A DNA stretch of 47,179 nt, from the NCBI GenBank assembly GCA_000934385.1, contig KN880619.1, positions 1 through 47,179 on the forward strand, read 5' to 3'. This document shows positions 44,677 through 47,179 of this stretch, piece after piece. The DNA is from Cylindrobasidium torrendii FP15055 ss-10. Its lineage: Eukaryota; Basidiomycota; Agaricomycetes; Agaricales; Physalacriaceae. A model generated the notes under the pieces. It did not search any database. It saw nothing but the letters and a program-made list of their open reading frames with translations, and was not told where the DNA came from. Made by a program: the position numbers and the translations under genes. How positions within the stretch are numbered: position 1 is the stretch's first letter; each line of letters opens with the position of its first letter.

Positions 44677-44979
44677 TAAGCGCACGAAGCCTGAATCATC
44701 GTCAGTATCAACGCCCGCAAATGGAGAGTCGTGAGTGGCACGTACAAACTGGCAGCACTTGCGAGCGGTACCAGGACCGTTGGGGCCACAGTCGAACCAG
44801 TCAGAAGCGCATCCAGGATCGTTAGCGACCCAGGTCTATGCCTGTGTCAGTACACATACACAGCGGAAGACTAGAGCAAGGCGTACGCATCCGCGCTTGC
44901 CGAGCTCGAAGTCAGCGTTAGGCATAGCAAGTGCAGAGGCCGCAACCGCGACGAGGAAGGCAACAAGCTTGAATTGCAT
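44677..44979 (-). CDS. Small secreted six-cysteine peptide precursor
   Basis: Function unknown. Exons 44979-44887, 44835-44746 and 44691-44677 give only 65 residues; the last exon codes for four. The first 18 or so residues (MQFKLVAFLVAVAASALA) are a clear signal peptide. A short pro-segment (MPNADFELGKR) ends in a Lys-Arg site for Kex2-type processing, which would release a mature peptide of about 36 residues with six cysteines, including a CC pair. This spacing suggests three disulfide bonds and a knottin-like fold. It could be a fungal effector-like, antimicrobial or signalling peptide; nothing in the sequence decides. A TATA box about 80 bases upstream supports the start. Confidence 0.75.
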
Positions 44980-45055
44980 TGATAGTTGGAGTGTGGTTGG
45001 TTGAGGATAAGAGCAGTTGTGTTGTTTGATGCTTTCCTCTCTCATTTGCTCGTGC

Positions 45056-45063
45056 CTTTTATA
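45056..45063 (-). promoter_or_regulatory. Probable TATA box of the secreted-peptide gene
   Basis: On the minus strand the sequence reads GTATAAAAGG around here, about 80 bases before the start codon of the six-cysteine peptide gene. Confidence 0.55.
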
Positions 45064-45564
45064 CTCGCTAGACTCGCCCTACATGTCACGCTTACCTCAT
45101 AAGTCCCAGTATTTGTTTCTTCAACCTCGGGACGCTCGGATGAGCACGACGCCCAGCACCTGCGCCCATTTTCGGTCTTCGGGCGGCATGGCACGCGCAA
45201 AAACCTCCATCTCTGCTCGCTTCGTTTGGTGAAAAGCCTAAAACTAAAGCAGACAGAGCCAGGAGCTCAGCCAGATTTACGTTTGTAGACCTTATGGCAC
45301 CGAGGGAGTCGGATACGGATCGACAACTGTACAAGTCCATAACTGGTCCATAATGAATGAAGCCTAATAACCGTCGAAGTCGAGGCAGCAGCTCGTTTAA
45401 GAGTCAAATCGGTCAACCCAAAATGCCCCACAGTGAGTACTTGGCCAGTGGTCGCGGTCACGCCGCATCCATGTAGAGCCTCCGCCAAGTGGGCAAAATG
45501 ATAGACAAGAACACAAAGATACAATTCACAGCTCCATGATGATGAGGAAAGAGTGGGATTTGGA
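45064..45564. other. Intergenic, no gene seen
   Basis: About 500 bases between the secreted-peptide promoter and the 3' end of the LysM gene. Nothing was recognised. Confidence 0.45.
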
Positions 45565-46597
45565 TTACCAAAACTTCCAGCGTGGCGAGCTACCTCCTAC
45601 TTTACTTGACGAAGGTGCTTGGGTAAAGTAAGGAAAGCCCTCGATGCGCGGCTTTCCAGCTGTTCGCGACCACTCCTCATCGTCGAGATACTGGTCCAAG
45701 GCGCGCGACTCCATGTCACTTTTCTTCTTCATATCTCCCAAAGTCTCTGGGTGCTCAGCAAGGGCGACATAGGCCCGCGCAACGCGCCAGTCAGCCTCTT
45801 TCGCAACAACCTGCAGGCGCTTCTCTACGCGACGAGCTTCGCGCTGGTGCTGCTCCTCAGCAGATGGCTTGTTGAGATCTTTCCTATGTGAGCATTAGAT
45901 ATAAGAGGAACAAGGAAAGGGGCAACGTACTCTGAGGCGCGAGCACCAGGAGGCAGCTCGATGCTATCACGGGTGTGTAGAATGTGGGGTGTCAGCGTCA
46001 GAGTACTGGGTGGTAGGTTGTTGATCCTACAAAGATCCCTTCCCTTTCTGCAAGTTAGATTTTAACTTCGACGATGAGGATTATACCTACATCGACGCTG
46101 AACCGAAGCGCAATCCCTTGCAAGGTGTCCGAGCGTTTAATGAAATAACGCAGAGGCCGCACGGTGTCACTCGCGTCGTCAGTGCTGTAGGATACCGTAC
46201 TGGACTCCGGCTCAGAGATAGAGTTATGTTGGGCACTGAGAGCTTCATCATTCGGAGGAATGGCTTGGACATTGCTTGTAGCTGTGGGATATGCTGGAGG
46301 TGCCTCTTCCTCCTCGTCATCATCTCCTATCGCAAAGTTGTCCTGGTCTCTGACAGCCCCATCTATGTTTGTAGATTGTGTCGAATTTGCCTTTCCAGAG
46401 CCTACTGCGATGACACCGACGCCGCCGAGACACGATAAACAAGGATTGTAGCGCATCAGGCGCGGATTGGCCGTCACGCATCGGGAACAGATAGGTCGTT
46501 CACAGCAAGAGGTAACATATGGTTTCTCGCGCGAAGAACTTGAAAATGAAGAAGAGCAAGCCAGGCAAAGGTCGTGGTCAGTGTTGAAGGAAGCCAT
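45565..46597 (-). CDS. Intracellular LysM protein with N-terminal zinc-finger-like motif
   Basis: Exons 46597-46091, 46043-45931 and 45883-45565 give 312 residues. The N-terminus has no signal peptide but carries a cysteine pattern like a zinc finger: CLACSSSF, then TSCCERPICSRC, then CLSCLGG (about residues 10-55). A disordered acidic linker (DDDEEEEAPPAYP) follows. One LysM domain lies at about residues 150-195: RYFIKRSDTLQGIALRFSVD joined across the intron to GRDLCRINNLPPSTL and ending DSIELPP. The C-terminal part contains EARRVEKRLQ and DWRVARAYVALAE, which resembles a UBA-like helical segment, as in other mushroom proteins of this build. LysM domains usually bind N-acetylglucosamine polymers, but intracellular members with this layout have no established ligand. 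Confidence 0.83.
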
Positions 46598-46703
46598 GAC
46601 GCACAGTGACTGCATTGCGATCTTCAAACGCCGGAGTGCGAAACATTATGGTCTCTGATGCATGATGATAGAATCATAGATTGATCACAAACCGAAAGGT
46701 CAC

Positions 46704-46775
46704 TCCGGTATGGTGTAACGGCTAACATTGCCGCCTTTCACGCGGCAGCTCGGGGTTCGATTCCCCGTACCGGAA
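46704..46775 (+). tRNA. tRNA-Glu (anticodon TTC)
   Basis: A full cloverleaf can be drawn: acceptor stem TCCGGTA with TACCGGA, anticodon stem CCGC/GCGG around the loop CTTTCAC (anticodon TTC), and T arm CGGGGTTCGATTCCCCG. There is no intron. The 72 bases include the discriminator A; CCA is not encoded, as is normal in eukaryotes. TGGTGTAACGGC and GGTTCGATTCC serve as the internal A and B boxes of polymerase III. Confidence 0.95.
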
Positions 46776-46887
46776 ATAGGCATCTCCACTTTTGTTTTGT
46801 GTCCTACACTTGAAAATCCTTAAACCAAATTTAAAGTTTAAAGTACGAATCACGATGCTAAGTAGGGTGGCGGACCTATGCTGCCCG

Positions 46888-46965
46888 GGGGGTACAGTAC
46901 CGGTACCGTACCTATGCCCAATTTAGGGGGGGTGTACCGTACCGTACTGTACCGTACTGTACCGG
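46888..46965. repeat. GTACC/GTACT-rich palindromic repeat
   Basis: This stretch contains GGTACAGTACCGGTACCGTACC and, after a G-run, several further GTACCGTACT units. The two halves are partly inverted copies, so the region can fold on itself. It is the end of a low-complexity or transposon-derived tract; its full extent is not clear. Confidence 0.55.
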
Positions 46966-47179
46966 CACGTGATGGAAACATGTGACCTGCGCCACACCCC
47001 GCGTTTTGCTTGTTTTTCGGGCTATTTGCCGGTTTTTTCTGCATCTGCGTGCATATTACACTACCAAGGGTTTGATAGGACATGATTTAACGCTGATGGG
47101 CCCCAGAATCGCAGGATTTGACCCCACAATGGCTCTGGACTTAGACACCTTTTGAAGTAGCCTCACAATGGCCCAATGA

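Overview
The window is nuclear DNA of a filamentous basidiomycete, most likely an Agaricomycete. Almost every gene is cut by several short introns (about 44-60 bases) with GTRNGT-type donors, genes lie on both strands, and the recognisable proteins are typical of mushrooms (glyceraldehyde-3-phosphate dehydrogenase with many introns, two F-box/leucine-rich proteins, a fungal P450, a Def1-like factor, a peroxisomal Lon protease). I could not assign a species. All gene models below were built by reading splice sites and comparing paralogues inside the window; no database search was possible.

Layout. 1-512 is a small non-autonomous inverted-repeat element. 1087-2253 (-) is a first member of an unknown family here called F1. 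2927-5845 (-) holds three tandem genes of an unknown small membrane-protein family (F3); a fourth lies at 11194-11779 (+). 6280-7700 (-) is gpd. 8967-10646 (-) and 13627-15327 (+) are F-box proteins. From 11.9 to 25.3 kb and again from 31.4 to 34.4 kb the window is dominated by two unknown, expanding families: F1 (1087-2253, 15688-16803, 18554-19482, 21587-22758, 24390-25331 and a relic at 23505-23877) and F2 (11927-13070, 31493-32745, 33105-34348 and two broken halves at 17806-18323 and 20628-21445). Nearly identical non-coding tracts follow two of the F1 genes. 25377-27265 (-) is a P450, 29052-29780 (+) a histidine-rich disordered protein, and 34665-35194 a second inverted-repeat element.

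The right third is ordinary housekeeping sequence: a Def1-like CUE protein (35561-38278, -), peroxisomal Lon (39721-42630, +), a conserved fungal protein often mislabelled GGPP synthetase (43279-44547, +), a tiny secreted six-cysteine peptide (44677-44979, -), an intracellular zinc-finger/LysM protein (45565-46597, -) and tRNA-Glu (46704-46775, +).

The most interesting content is (1) the F1/F2 locus: two unrelated-looking families, each with a rigid exon pattern, found side by side, twice in divergent orientation, and sharing a TCAC[GA]TGA promoter element about 90-120 bases before the start codon; and (2) the F3 family, in which all four paralogues carry a 5-base microexon encoding an invariant tryptophan.
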